DNA of 64,000 nt, from positions 16,596,501-16,660,500 of the forward strand of contig AP031352.1 in assembly GCA_037833965.1 (NCBI GenBank), read 5' to 3'. The notes under the pieces were generated by a model, which saw only the letters and a program-made list of their open reading frames with translations, was not told the DNA's origin and ran no database searches. This DNA is from Marchantia polymorpha subsp. ruderalis. Lineage: Eukaryota; Streptophyta; Marchantiopsida; Marchantiales; Marchantiaceae. Shown piece after piece: positions 34,936 through 46,335 of this stretch (its first letter is position 1; each line of letters starts with the position of its first letter). The position numbers and the translations under genes were made by a program.

Positions 34936-35310
34936 AAAACTGTCTATTGAGTTTTGGAAAAAAATCTCTTAGACTACCAAAAAAAAAAACTGTCGACAGA
35001 ATTCTGACACTTGAACAAAAAAACTGAAAGTTTCGTCTATTATCAATTTCCAGAAAGAAAAACAAAAACCTGCAAAAACTGTCCACATAGTTCTGAAATA
35101 GCTCTGAGACTACAAAAAACTCTCGACAGAAGTCTGACACTGAAACAAAAAACTGAAAATTTCTCCTATTAACAATTTTTAGAAAGAAAAACAAAAGCTT
35201 GCAAAACTGTCTACAGAGTTTTGGAATAACTCTGAGACTACACAAAAAACTATGGACAAAATTCTAACACTGAAACTGTCTTCTATTAACAAACTTTCAA
35301 AAATTAAAAC
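34936..35310. repeat. three diverged ~130-bp tandem repeats
   Basis: Units start at about 34936, 35071 and 35200 with GCAAAACTGTC-like text. They continue through a CTGAGACTAC block and an AGAAAGAAAAACAAAA block. They lie on the internal side of the primer-binding site at 35388, so they probably belong to the untranslated leader of an LTR element. Confidence 0.7.
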
Positions 35311-35387
35311 AAGTTTTTCATTATATGTGACTTGTAAGTCACAAAACACCAAACAAAAAACTGAAACCTATTTCGAATCGTAAGCTA

Positions 35388-35399
35388 GCTCTGATACCA
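35388..35399 (-). other. primer-binding site of an LTR element (tRNA-Met type)
   Basis: The minus strand reads TGGTATCAGAGC, the classic plant LTR-element site complementary to initiator tRNA-Met. Two bases later the presumed LTR edge begins (35402, TGTTAAC). The element therefore points to lower coordinates, the same direction as the copia fragment at 33.1-33.84 kb. Confidence 0.75.
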
Positions 35400-35401
35400 T
35401 T

Positions 35402-36600
35402 TGTTAACGTAAAACCTAAAGCCAAGCACGAATCACACGGGACACTCATATAACGTGGTTCACCCTCAAGGGCTACGTCCACGGCTCAAAGACGCGAGAG
35501 AGTTTATTGGCAAAGTGAGTACACAATACTGCTCCTTGAGGGTATATTTATACCCAAAGCCAACGACACACCTAGCTATAAATAGCTATGTGATAACCCA
35601 CCAAAGGCTAAAATTGCAGTATAACGGCAAAGTGTCGAACCCACAGAGACAGAGTCAACACACAGAGTACTAAGTGTCATGTTTTAACAAACTATTGAGG
35701 AGTTTGAATTCTCAGGCTATTGTCACTCCCAGAAATACTGCAAGTGCTCAACTCAGTTGACGCACAGTGCAACGTAGTTCACCCCAACACACACCTGAAA
35801 CTGTAAAAGCACAACTCAGAGGTCGGTTAGGATCTCCACCTAAGGTTTAGGGGGAAAGTTTCCCAAGAGTACACTCAGAGGATCTGCATGTAGTTACCCA
35901 ACTCTGAATTTGCTTAAACCCTGTCATTAGTCACTACTAGTGCAGAGCATTCGGGTTGGACTTCCTACTTCGGATGCGATACCTTCGTCAAATCAAAGTT
36001 CCTCTCACGCGGTGAACAACACACTCAACTCACAAAACGCGCAGAGAATACAAAAATCCGAACTGAGAAACTAAGTTGAGAAAAGATCTAGTGTCACAAC
36101 TTAACAGTCTATTGAAGAGTTTGAATTCTCAGGCACTAGTCATTCCAAGAAATACTGCGGAGGTTACCCCCGAAGGCGCTTCAAGCAGCGTAACACACAC
36201 AATCTAAATTCAACCAAGGCTTACTCCGAAGTTAACAAAACTTCACTTTGGTATTCAAGGGGAAAAATCTCGAAGGAATACAAACATGAAAATTCGTCCG
36301 AATGTGTAAGTCCAAACTTGAAGATCCTCACTAGACTACACTAGCCCACAACATTCGGGTGAAGGCCTTCAGCTACAAAATGCGGTAACTTTGACAAGTT
36401 ATAGCTTCTCTTGCGTGGTGACAAAACGAAATACACAAACGCGCAAAAAAAACGAATTCCTGAACTGAACTTCCGAAATTGGAAAATCCCCGAAGGCCAA
36501 CGACATGAACTACTTTATACACTTTAAGATCTTAACTACCTAACACTCTACTTCATCGGCTACGGTGCGAGCCGCGAACAGATCCTATACCAGAGGAGTC
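35402..36600 (-). mobile_element. 5' LTR region of a minus-strand LTR retroelement, far end unclear
   Basis: Starts at TGTTAAC next to the primer-binding site. On the minus strand a TATAAATA box lies at about 35543-35550, followed by a plausible transcript leader toward the LTR edge. The outer LTR end could not be placed: a matching inverted terminus was not found with certainty, and a tandem duplication lies inside. It is probably one end of a degraded element whose interior has largely been lost. The end coordinate is a guess. Confidence 0.45.
35674..36500. repeat. two diverged ~417-bp tandem copies
   Basis: GTGTCA...TTAACA..CTATTGA.GAGTTTGAATTCTCAGGC occurs at 35674 and again at 36091, a period of 417 bases. 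Shared later blocks include AGAAATACTGC and ACATTCGGGT/GCATTCGGGT. The copies have diverged substantially. Confidence 0.75.
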
Positions 36601-36629
36601 GGCGGATGACTTCCCCTCTAACTTACGAC

Positions 36630-36708
36630 CTAAATCTAACCCTAACCCTAATCCGAAACCTAATGCTAACCCTTAATCTGAGTCTAACCCTAAATCTGAA
36701 TTTAAACC
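36630..36708 (+). repeat. degenerate telomere-like repeat (CCCTAAA type)
   Basis: About 80 bases of imperfect CCCTAA(A) units, such as CTAACCCTAACCCTAAT, interspersed with variants. This is the Arabidopsis-type plant telomere motif in an interstitial position next to LTR-element sequence. Confidence 0.6.
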
Positions 36709-37099
36709 TACTACACTGAGCCGCCAGCCTCTTTAACAGCTTTAGATCCAAGATTTGGGGCTAAAAATTTGCATGCATGCCCGGCCGGCTAAGACCAACG
36801 GCCCCACCAAATTTCAGCTCCAACCAACACTCCACCGCGAAGATATGGACTCAGCAAGATCTTTGTTCCAAGACCAAAATTCCTTCTTCGAGGTCCAAGG
36901 TACCCACAGACCACTTGAATGCCGTTCTCGCAATGATGGGTAACGGCATGCTTCCCACGTGCGACTTCACACCCCGCCGTTCTGCTTCTCACGCTTGTAC
37001 AGTTGACATTCATGACAACGCCGACTTCCGCCGTCGGAAATCTTTTTTCACGTGGCACTCTTCCGCGACTTTGCCTATCTATATGAGTCACTTTCGACA

Positions 37100-40000
37100 C
37101 TCATAACTCAGTGATCGCTTATCCGTTTCAAGAGTTCTTGGGCTCGTTAGAACGAGCGTGTTGAGTTCTATCCATCAAGATCCTAACTAATTCAAGTCGT
37201 TACGAATTGAAAAAGTAATGAGGGATTTACTCTACTGCCGAAGGCACTCGAAGCGGGTACTGCAGCATGAACGGCCCGTTCCATACAAGGCACTGGACTG
37301 TGGCCTAAGTCCAAAACCCCTAGACTGCCTCGATTCTCCTAGATCACGAGATTCCTTTTTTAACTCTGTTTTTGCGTACTGATTATTATTTACAGCTGCT
37401 ACCAGGGTACTTACTATTCAAAAATGTTTTAATTCCAAAAAACACAAAATCTAGGTTACCACAAGCTATAACCTGAGGTTACTCCTTAACCGGAATTAAC
37501 CTCAACACAATTTGACTTTGAAAATATTTTTTTCGTAATCTATTGGATTTACTTCAGCTTGTACATTCAGTGACAATAAATCAAAGTTTGATTGTTAGAA
37601 ATTTTCATCAAGTTTTTGATCTTGTTATCCATCAGCAATTGCATCTCACACTCTATTTCAGTATGTTAGTCAAGCTTATTGATATAAGCTTGACAAGATT
37701 ATCTTAATTTTCTATAGAAAATAAGTGGTAAAAAAATTTAATTAGTATAAAATTTATAACTTATGATATACTTGTTGACAATTTTGATTATTTTCATACT
37801 CTAATATAAATAATTTGGGCCCACCAACAATAACCTTATTTTTGAAAAAAATACTCCACCTGTAATAATATTTCAAATTTCTTGAATTATTTCAAAAAAT
37901 GAAAAATATTTGTTAAATATAAAGTATATAATTTTTTATAATGATAATACAAGAAAATTTTGCATATATTTTTAAAAATTTCCAAAATTTATTGACTTCA
38001 ATATTTTTGAAAGAAATTAAGTGATCAAATTCAGCACAAAAAAGATAACATATTCAAATTTGATGAAAAAAAACCATGAATTTATCTTCATCTGCAATTT
38101 AAATTTTCTTTAAATCATTATAGCCATAATCAATTTATAGCAATCATGAATTGTCATCTTTTCAATAGCTTGATTAGTAACCTGTAGAACATAGTGTGCT
38201 TACAATATTCTTCCTATGTAATATTATAAAATAAGCAGCAAGTCATTTTTCTCTTTGACTATCACAATCCCAAAAAATCACTTCATATTATCTTACTCAA
38301 GTATATGAAAATGACTTATTAATATTAATTTCATTCGGTTTCTTAACCGCAGTTGGGTTTGTCGAACTTTGATCAAAGGTTACTCCCAAACTCGATGTGA
38401 TGATTTTTTATGTTTTCTTGCTCAACAATTTTTTTTCCCAAAACTCGGAAATAAATTCTAAAAAATTAGTAATCAAGCTTTCTCCTCTTCACTCATCTAC
38501 ATAGTGTTGGAATCTCTTACCACCCCACAACTAAATTTTGAATCTAATGCATAGAGAACTTGAAAATTATTGAACCAATAATCATCACCTTATCATGTTC
38601 AAGAACCGATAATTATTATGATACACCCAAATACTTTTTTCTTCATCATTCACCATGTTGATGTGAATTTTACATTTTAAGTCCTACCTTCTTCAATAGA
38701 CTTATGCATAGACAATAGTATGATATTGATGCTACAACTCTTGTTGAAGAAACCTTCATCTTCATGCCTCTTTATTCCCATACAAAGGCCATCTTTATCT
38801 AAAATTTGTGTACAGATTCTGGTCTACTAAAATTTGCTTCCCTAGTGCAATACAAAATATTTTCCTAAATAATATTATTGGGCTTAGCCACGTGGTCGCA
38901 TCCATGTAAGACTTGATGATCCATCCTTCTTTTGCTCAGTTGTTGGTCTTTGTCTTTGCCAATACAAGGATAGGTGTTATGTAGTACCAATCGTGCAATA
39001 TACTCTTACTTGATTGGCTGAGTTTTTACCATCAAGTGACGATCAATCTTCAACTTGTGCAAACAAAACCAGTGATGATAAGAGAGAGAGCATACAGACT
39101 TCATGGCTTTTATAGAGACAACTAACGTACTGGAATATAAACCTTCATACAGCTTCACCGCATTCTTTTGTAGAGGATAAATAGAAATGTCCCAAGTTTT
39201 TCTTCGTCACTAACTCCTCTTTCTCCATAGGCAATAATCATATGGAGCATGCCAGCACGTGAAACATTGAAGAGTTGGCACTTTCAAAAGAGGAGTCGTT
39301 GCGTTGTCTAAAGGGTGGATAATGAGAAAGTCAGCAACTAAGTTCAGTGGCTTAAGGATTCTGCTTAAATTTCTTCAAAAATCAACTTCCAATGACTTTT
39401 GGATGACAAATGAAGCCTGCTGATTTCACTTGTCACTTGGCAACGACGGAGGATTGAGGAGAATGAAGCAAGAAGGTTCCGGAGCAGTCTGTAATGTCTG
39501 CAGTGTCTGTGGAGCGTTTGTGTTTGACCATAGTCAGTTTTTGTGATCGAATGTCCTTTGCTTCACACGAACTGCAGGTTATGACTATTTCGTGAACCTC
39601 GATGGCATCTAGAGAGTTCTAGGTGTCGTTGAAGGTCCGTGACGACACAGGCGGACGTTCTTCACAACGACATGTCAACGGCAATGTCTGAGTACAGTAC
39701 TCAGCCGTAAATAAGAACATATTTCGGCAGAATTCAGTGGAGTCGAGCAGGCTTGTCTGCCGGTCTTGACGAGCAGGGTGATCGCAGAAGGGCCCACGTC
39801 AGTTCAAGCTGTACGTGCTCGGAGTCTCTCCCGTGTCGTCGGGATGAGGAGATTCGCCTTGTGTTTTCTCCAGAGGACTCATTCGGGTGGGAAACTATGA
39901 AGCACGAAGTTTGTCCCCGTAATCGTAATTAGTTCGCGTGGATGTCCGTTGGGTTTTTGCCTCGGAAGGAATAAATGGTATGTAAGTTCGGTAGAAAAGA

Positions 40001-41640
40001 AAACTGAATAGTTATATACGTGAATAAACGAAACACTAATTTCGCTGTAAGTATATATAAAATAAAATAATAAATAAAGTATTAATTATCAATCATTTAG
40101 GATTAATTAATCTTCACCCTAGTATATGAGATTCTCTGATTCATCCAACACCTAAGAATCTATAACCTTTTATATATATTCGTAGAATATTACTATGATC
40201 TAAGTACATCTTCGAGATATTGGAGAATGAAAATATAATTTCTTAAATTATCTAGCAATTTTTGGCTTTTTTTTTACTTGAGTAACCTAATTGCGGATAT
40301 TGTACATTTGTAGTTTTATGTTTTATTTGTGACAATTTTTTTCATAGTGTAGTCCTGCACTAGATCTCCTGTGTTCATCTAATATGGTGGTAACGGGTAG
40401 GCAAGTAGAGATGTTTGTGAACATTGGTGGAGCATAATGCTTCTCAATCTGATGTTTCCTATGTTCGCATAGAATGGCTTGAACCTTGTTGGTGAATGAT
40501 CACTTTGAACTGAGTGGTTTAATTTGAACTTTGATAGTAGATTTTGATTTGGGATGTTGGAAGTGATTATTACTGATATACTCCCATCTTGTTTTCTTGT
40601 TTGTTCATTATATTTTCTCTTATTAGAGTTTCTTACCATGTAATGCTAGTACTTATATTTGCTATTTACAATAAGATTGGATTTACTAATTATCTTTTAC
40701 TCAATGATATGAAACTTATAGATTTTAATGAGTGTACAACTTCTGCTTGACCCTATTATGACTTACCATCGCGAGTAAAGTCATCGCAAACTTAGCTCTT
40801 AATGATTTGAAGGCTTACTATGGCAGTTTTTTATTCCAATTGGGAACTTGAATTTGTCAAACGGTCACTCCTTTCATTTCACACAAAAATATATTCTTGA
40901 GGTTTCAAAACTTACCACACGATGGATTTGTAAAAATGTGTGTTTATAATCTTGGCATGGAAGAATCAGAAATGACTTTGATCTATGTCCTAGCGAAAAA
41001 AGAAACAAATGACAGCGCTCTACCTTCTATCAACATAGGATTTGCTTCCTCGCTTGTTTGGCTATCAAACATTGCAAGATATCATGTGCGGCACCTTTCA
41101 ACTCTTGTGGTTTAAAATTAAACAAAGGAAGTAAAGGCAGACACTTCGATAGGCGACAGTTAGAATCTCTCAGCTTGCCAAAGAACAGATTCGTGCTTGC
41201 CTTCAAAGCAATGGATACTAAATTTAGCAAATATTGCAACACTCTTGATGGTGAGAACTGCAAATGACTGCAGTACTTCATTTTTTAAGTCACAAGAGTG
41301 CAAAAAGGCAAGATACAAGCCAACTCGACACCAGACAGCCACCAAAAAACAATAGGCAAGAGACAAGCGCCACAAGAGTCGGAGCACTACAACAGCCAAG
41401 TGCAGGCCAACTAGCAAACTACATGACACAAAAGACATTGCTTATCTCCGCGCGTACTATAGCTCGAGTCCCACACCATGAACACAGAAACAACGAGTAG
41501 GAAAATATCCGCCAAAGAGCAGGATCTTGTATCCAAATCCGAAGTAGTTGCTCAAGTTGTATCTCTGACAGTAGAGATCGGAGTATTCACATGTCTTCAA
41601 CCCTCGTAGGAGAAGCTAGAGAAGGATCCGGTATGATTGC
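37100..41640. other. AT-rich intergenic DNA, probably transposon debris
   Basis: 4.5 kb, very AT-rich between 37.5 and 38.9 kb and around 40.0-40.4 kb. An 86-codon frame at 40379-40639 (-) has no recognised domain. No gene is supported. Confidence 0.45.
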
Positions 41641-41649
41641 TGCCTCCTT

Positions 41650-43248
41650 TGTGTGGGGGACATCTGAACTTCTTTTTGAATAAGCAACACATAGATATTT
41701 AGTCAATTTTTGATTCTGGTAGTTATCAAAGAATAAAGCACACGTGCAAAGTTTTAGCAATTACTAACCATTCTCTAGGTGAAGGTATCTATTGAGTTTT
41801 TTCCACAGAGAAATTGCTTCATCTACTGTATTCATGACTATGTCATGTCCATTCCAGTGTGCTACGGCATTTAAAAAAACACTTGATTTCTACTCAACCA
41901 TAGATGTCGTCACACCTCACTTGTAATCATCCACTAAGTAGAAACAAGACTACCACTTTGGTGTAGCAGCCCTAATTCGATGAATTCAAGTAGCAATGTT
42001 GCATGTCTAAAGATGTTGTGGGTTTCAATTGTTATCCATTTCAAATCAATAACGGTCCTTTAGCAAAAGTACAGTTGAACATGATACGCGGAACGGATCC
42101 CACCACGTTGCAACCTCTAAGGCACTTGCCCTCTCCATGTTCCAGCTTAGGAGCTTGCTAGTTAGTGTACAAGGCCTGGTGCAGAACTCTCCACATTAAG
42201 ATCTTGTCTTGGTTTACATTCCCACTACTCCAAAGCTTGATAAATATCTCTTTCCACTGAACTTATGATTTGTTTGTGGCACATTTTCTGTTTAGTAGCA
42301 AGGAAAGGTAAGTCTTATATTGCTTTTTCATATACCATAACCTTGCAGCTTCAATAAACTTACCGGCAATTGGCTTGCCCCTCATAATTCATCCAGCACT
42401 TCAACGTAGAGGAGTAAAGCCTACTCCCAAGGAGGAGAACAACTTGTGGAAAAAAAATGGACAAAGGAGCCTTGTTGTCTCCTGATCGCATTTTCCTATT
42501 TATGAACAAATAGTTTTTCCATAAGAGCCTACTTAGTCCACAAAGCTTCCACCTGAGTCAGGCTAAGGCTATGAAGTTCAGCTATGACATGTTTGGTGCG
42601 AGAAGAAGCGGGAAAATGTTCATTCAGAACCAGATTAACAACACATTCCTCCATGCACCAGCGTTTTCATCTAGGATGTCCCTCACCCACTTCTCCATCA
42701 GGGAGGCGTTGGTATCAACAAGATTTTTGATAACCAGCCCTCCTTTCTGCTTGGATCTGCAAATAATATCCCAATGGCCCAGAGTCACTTTAGCTTTGCC
42801 CTCCTGATTATATCACCAAAGAAAGTGCCTGTATAATTGTTCCACCTTCCTGCATGTAAAGGTCTAAAGTCTAAGCAGCAAGGTGTAGAAGGAGAAATGC
42901 GCCTAAAGTACAAACGGAAAAAGGATATTCCGTGTCTCAAACGAAAGCAACTCCGCGTCCCAACCACCAAAGGTCTTAGATACCTTAAGTGTGCAGAATT
43001 CTTCTTGATGTTGCTTAGTGATGTCTAGATCGCAAGTGTTCCAAGATACTTGCGGATTTTGCCTTTTCTCATTAAAGCACAATGTGTGAGGGCCAGCCAA
43101 TCAGGAGTCCTATCCATCCCCAGTAAAAGGATGGAAGACTTGGCAAGATTTAACCTTGCACCACTACTAATCAAATATTTGGCCAACACAGATCTTAGTT
43201 TCTGAAAGGAAGTGAGCGACTATCTAAGAAGACTCACAGATCATCGAT

Positions 43249-43279
<31 letters not shown>

Positions 43280-43653
43280 TTTTCAAAAGATTATCCAAAC
43301 CTTTCGGCCCAGATTATAAATTCAGTGTAGCGCGTGCAGCCCAGAACATCTAAGGGCATCACAGACCTGTTATTGCCTCAAACTTCCATCGGCTATACGC
43401 CGATAGTCCCTCTAAGAAACTGTTCACTGGGAACAAGTATCAACCTAACTAGTTAGCAGGTTGAGGTCTTGTTCGTTAACGGAATTAACCAGACAAATCA
43501 CTCCACCAACTAAGAATGGCCATGCACCACCACCCATAGAATCAAGAAAGAGCTCTCAATCTGTCAATCCTTACTATGACTAGACTTGGTAAGTTTCCCT
43601 ATGTTGAGTCACATTAAGCCGTAGCAACACTCTTGGTGGTGCCCTTCCTTCAG

Positions 43654-43684
<31 letters not shown>

Positions 43685-43787
43685 TCCCCCGGAACCCAAA
43701 AAAATTGATTTTTCATGGAGGTGCCAGCGAAGTCATCAAATTAACATCCGCCAATCCTTATTCGGCATCGTTTATGGTTGAGACTAT

Positions 43788-43844
<57 letters not shown>

Positions 43845-45770
43845 ATTGGCAAATGCTTTTGCAGAAGTTTGTCTTACATGAATCCAAGAATTTCACCTCT
43901 GACCATGAAATACAAATGCCCCCAATTGTCCCTATTAATCGTTACTCCGGTCCCGAAGATCAACGCAATAAGACCAGACTCCTGTCGCGACATTCCATGC
44001 TAATGTATTCAGAGCATATGGCTTGCTTTGAGCACTCCAATTTTTTCAAAGTAACATCGCCGACTCCGCGGCCCGAGCAATCAAGGCCAGATGTGCGTTC
44101 CCGGCCAAAAAGAAAGGGGCCGCTAGTGCACACCAAAAGATGCAAACCGCCAACCCCCTCCCAAGATCCAACTACGAGCTTTTTAACTACAACAACTTAA
44201 ATATACGCTATTGGAGCTGGAATTAACACGGCTGCTGGCACCAGACTTGCCCTCCAATGAATACTCATTAGATTGTACTCATTTCAATTACCAGACTTGT
44301 AAAAGCCCAATATTGTTATTTATTGTCACTACCTCCCCGTGTCGGGATTGAATAATCTGTGCACATGCTGCCTTCCTTGGATGTGATAGCCGTTTCTCAG
44401 GCTTCCTCTCCGGAAGTGAACCCTAATTCTCAATCACCCGTTACCATCACGGTAGGCCTCTATCCTACCGTCGAAAGTTGATAGGGCAGAAATTTGAATG
44501 AAACATCTCTAGCGCTAAAGCCGTGCGATTCATCCAGTTATCATGATTCACCAAAACACCGGAGCAAGCCCTGCATTGGTCTTTTATCTAATAAATACAT
44601 CCCTTCTAGGAAAACTCCCATATCATCGGAAAACAAGGAGTGATGAAGAAAATTGAATCACCAACTTTGAAACCTTTGAATTACCCAAGTTGGAAGTTGT
44701 GCTTCATCTCAGTCATAAGTGGTTAAGTGGCAAATGCAAACATGAGAAGAGCAAGAGGGCAATTCTATCAAACTACTCTTTTGACCAAAAACGTGAAAGT
44801 TTTTGCCCAATTTAGATGCACAGCAATAGAGGCTCCAAGCGTGAGATCCTTCACCACTTTGGTGAAATCTTCACCTAGCCCACACTTACCTATGATATCC
44901 TAGAGGTACGCATGCTTAACCCTATCATAAGCTTTTCCAAATCTAGTTTCACAAACATGATTCTGCATTTGATGATCTGCATCTTGAGCCGATTAAAGGA
45001 TGATAATGTTGTCCATCATATTTTTTCCCCTAATGAAAACAATTTGGTGCAAAAGAATGAGAGAGTACAAGAGAGCTGCAAACGGCTAGCAAGAAGCTTG
45101 GTAATGACCGTGTAATTAGTGTTAAGCATAATCAAGGGTCGTCAATCCATAAGTTTAGATTTGTTCACGGATTTAGGAATGAGTCTAATCATCCCTTCAG
45201 TAACCGTTTCAGCCAGCACTCCATCCTCCCAAAACATTTACACCATCGCAACATAGAAATGTTTTTCGTAACGTTTTAGCAGAAATTCCATCAACACCTG
45301 GAGCTTTGTTAGAGGGAAGATTAAACAAGACCTGTTCAATTCTTGCCAACGTAGTAGTAGCTGCCATCATGGAGCATTCAGCACCTAAAAGTTTATCCTC
45401 AACATGTATCATAAGCTCTATACGTGTTGTCAAGTCTTGTCCGGTGCAAACTTGAGAAGAGTAGAGGTCTGCATAGTATTTTCCAATTGCGCACAAATTT
45501 GCTCCTGATCCCGAGTTTCTACTCCGGATGGGAGCTTGAGCTGCAAGATTTGAGCCCTTATTATGTTCCACTTATGTATGTTAAAAAAATATTTTGTAGG
45601 GACATCTCCTAAGCCAAGGTGCTTGACTCTAGACCACAACCTTATCTCAACATCTCTCTCATATTTTCTGATCCTTTTCTCCGTTACGAGCCAATCTCGA
45701 CAACAAAGTTATTTGCGAGTTTACTCTTCTAGTTGATGTTTGTGTAGATCAACAATCTCCTATTGAAGCG
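41650..45770 (-). mobile_element. decayed plant LINE (ORF2), interrupted by rRNA sequence
   Basis: Minus-strand non-LTR retrotransposon ORF2 remains. At 45.2-45.77 kb lies the pre-RT segment (WSRVKHLGLGDVPTKYFF, then NLPSNKAPGVDGISAKTLRK). At about 44.84-44.95 kb is FGKAYDRVKHAYL. At about 44.61-44.64 kb is the catalytic box LFSDDMGVFLE (FADD type). The frame family resumes below the rRNA insert at about 43.2 kb with LAKYLISSGARLNLAKSSIL, then LGHWDIICRSKQKGGLVIKNL (about 42.7-42.8 kb) and a zf-RVT-like region (KILMWRVLHQALYT, about 42.2 kb). Stops and frame changes are frequent, for example between the FADD box and the preceding GDSIFF block. No endonuclease domain or poly(A) tail was identified. 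The outer limits are approximate. Confidence 0.8.
43246..44606 (-). pseudogene. partial, decayed 18S rRNA sequence inside the LINE
   Basis: Minus-strand sequence follows nuclear small-subunit rRNA from GAAGGGATGTATTTATTAG (about nt 170 of a plant 18S) to the ATAGATCATTGCAATTAT block (about nt 1630). Landmarks present include GGTAGTGACAATAAATAAC, the CAGCAGCC...TAATTCCAGC 530-loop, AGAGGTGAAATTCTTGGAT, GTATGGTCGCAAGG and GCCCTTAGATGTTCTGG. Both ends of the gene are missing. There are many substitutions and several small deletions (for example near 44270) relative to the conserved core, so it cannot be a working rRNA gene. The sequence looks streptophyte-like, though exact placement needs an alignment. 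Confidence 0.9.
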
Positions 45771-45859
45771 CTCGGATGTCTGAGAGTCAAGCTTTATGTT
45801 ACTACTGCTCGGCACGCAGCATCTTCCTTACCAGATACACATCATGGTAATGATGTTTG

Positions 45860-46335
45860 CATCATTTGAGAACCTTGAGATTGATGAGCATTGGGATACG
45901 TTGCGGTATGCAACCATCTGGGGAGGAGATTATAGACCTGCGATTTGTAGATTCCATGTGGAAAACTATGTCAATTTACAGTAGACTACACCAACTACAT
46001 TGAATGTGACGGTGGGATGCACTATCTCGCGAGTGCGGGAGGTGTTATCTTCTGAAGTTCTCATGTTAGAGGATTGTGACGATGTTGTTTGGAGTGATCA
46101 TGTCAATTGTGCGCCATGACACCTCCCAAACGTCGATGATACTATGGATCCAAGCTTGGCAATAGTACGTGCCGACTTGTGTTTCACGTTATGTGGGTCA
46201 ACTGATCAGCCGGCCCATATGTTAATGTGTGATAGGTATTCTAGGGGATGGTTTATGTCTAGTCTGACTCCACATATCGATGTTATTCCTATTGTACAAT
46301 AGTTTTGTCCTTGATGTACTTCTGAGGAGTAGATG
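45860..46335 (+). other. degenerate PHD-finger-like coding remnant
   Basis: The plus strand at about 46170-46335 reads like a PHD finger (LCFTLCGS, MLMCDRYSRGW, then SLTPHIDVIP and a FCP-like end). This resembles the finger CDxCxxGWHxxCLTPPL known from chromatin proteins and from some plant and algal retroelements. It is preceded by an unrecognised frame (45860-45984). It is decayed. Whether it came from a host gene or an element cannot be told here. Confidence 0.35.

Noticed and set aside
36777-37106. Overlapping 109- and 103-codon frames on opposite strands
   Set aside because: They are in GC-richer repeat-associated DNA, with no domain and no splice or promoter context.
43853-44200. 115-codon plus-strand frame
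   Set aside because: It is antisense to conserved 18S rRNA text, so it is not a protein gene.
43246-44606. A working 18S rRNA gene
   Set aside because: Both ends are missing, the conserved core is mutated and it lies inside LINE coding sequence.
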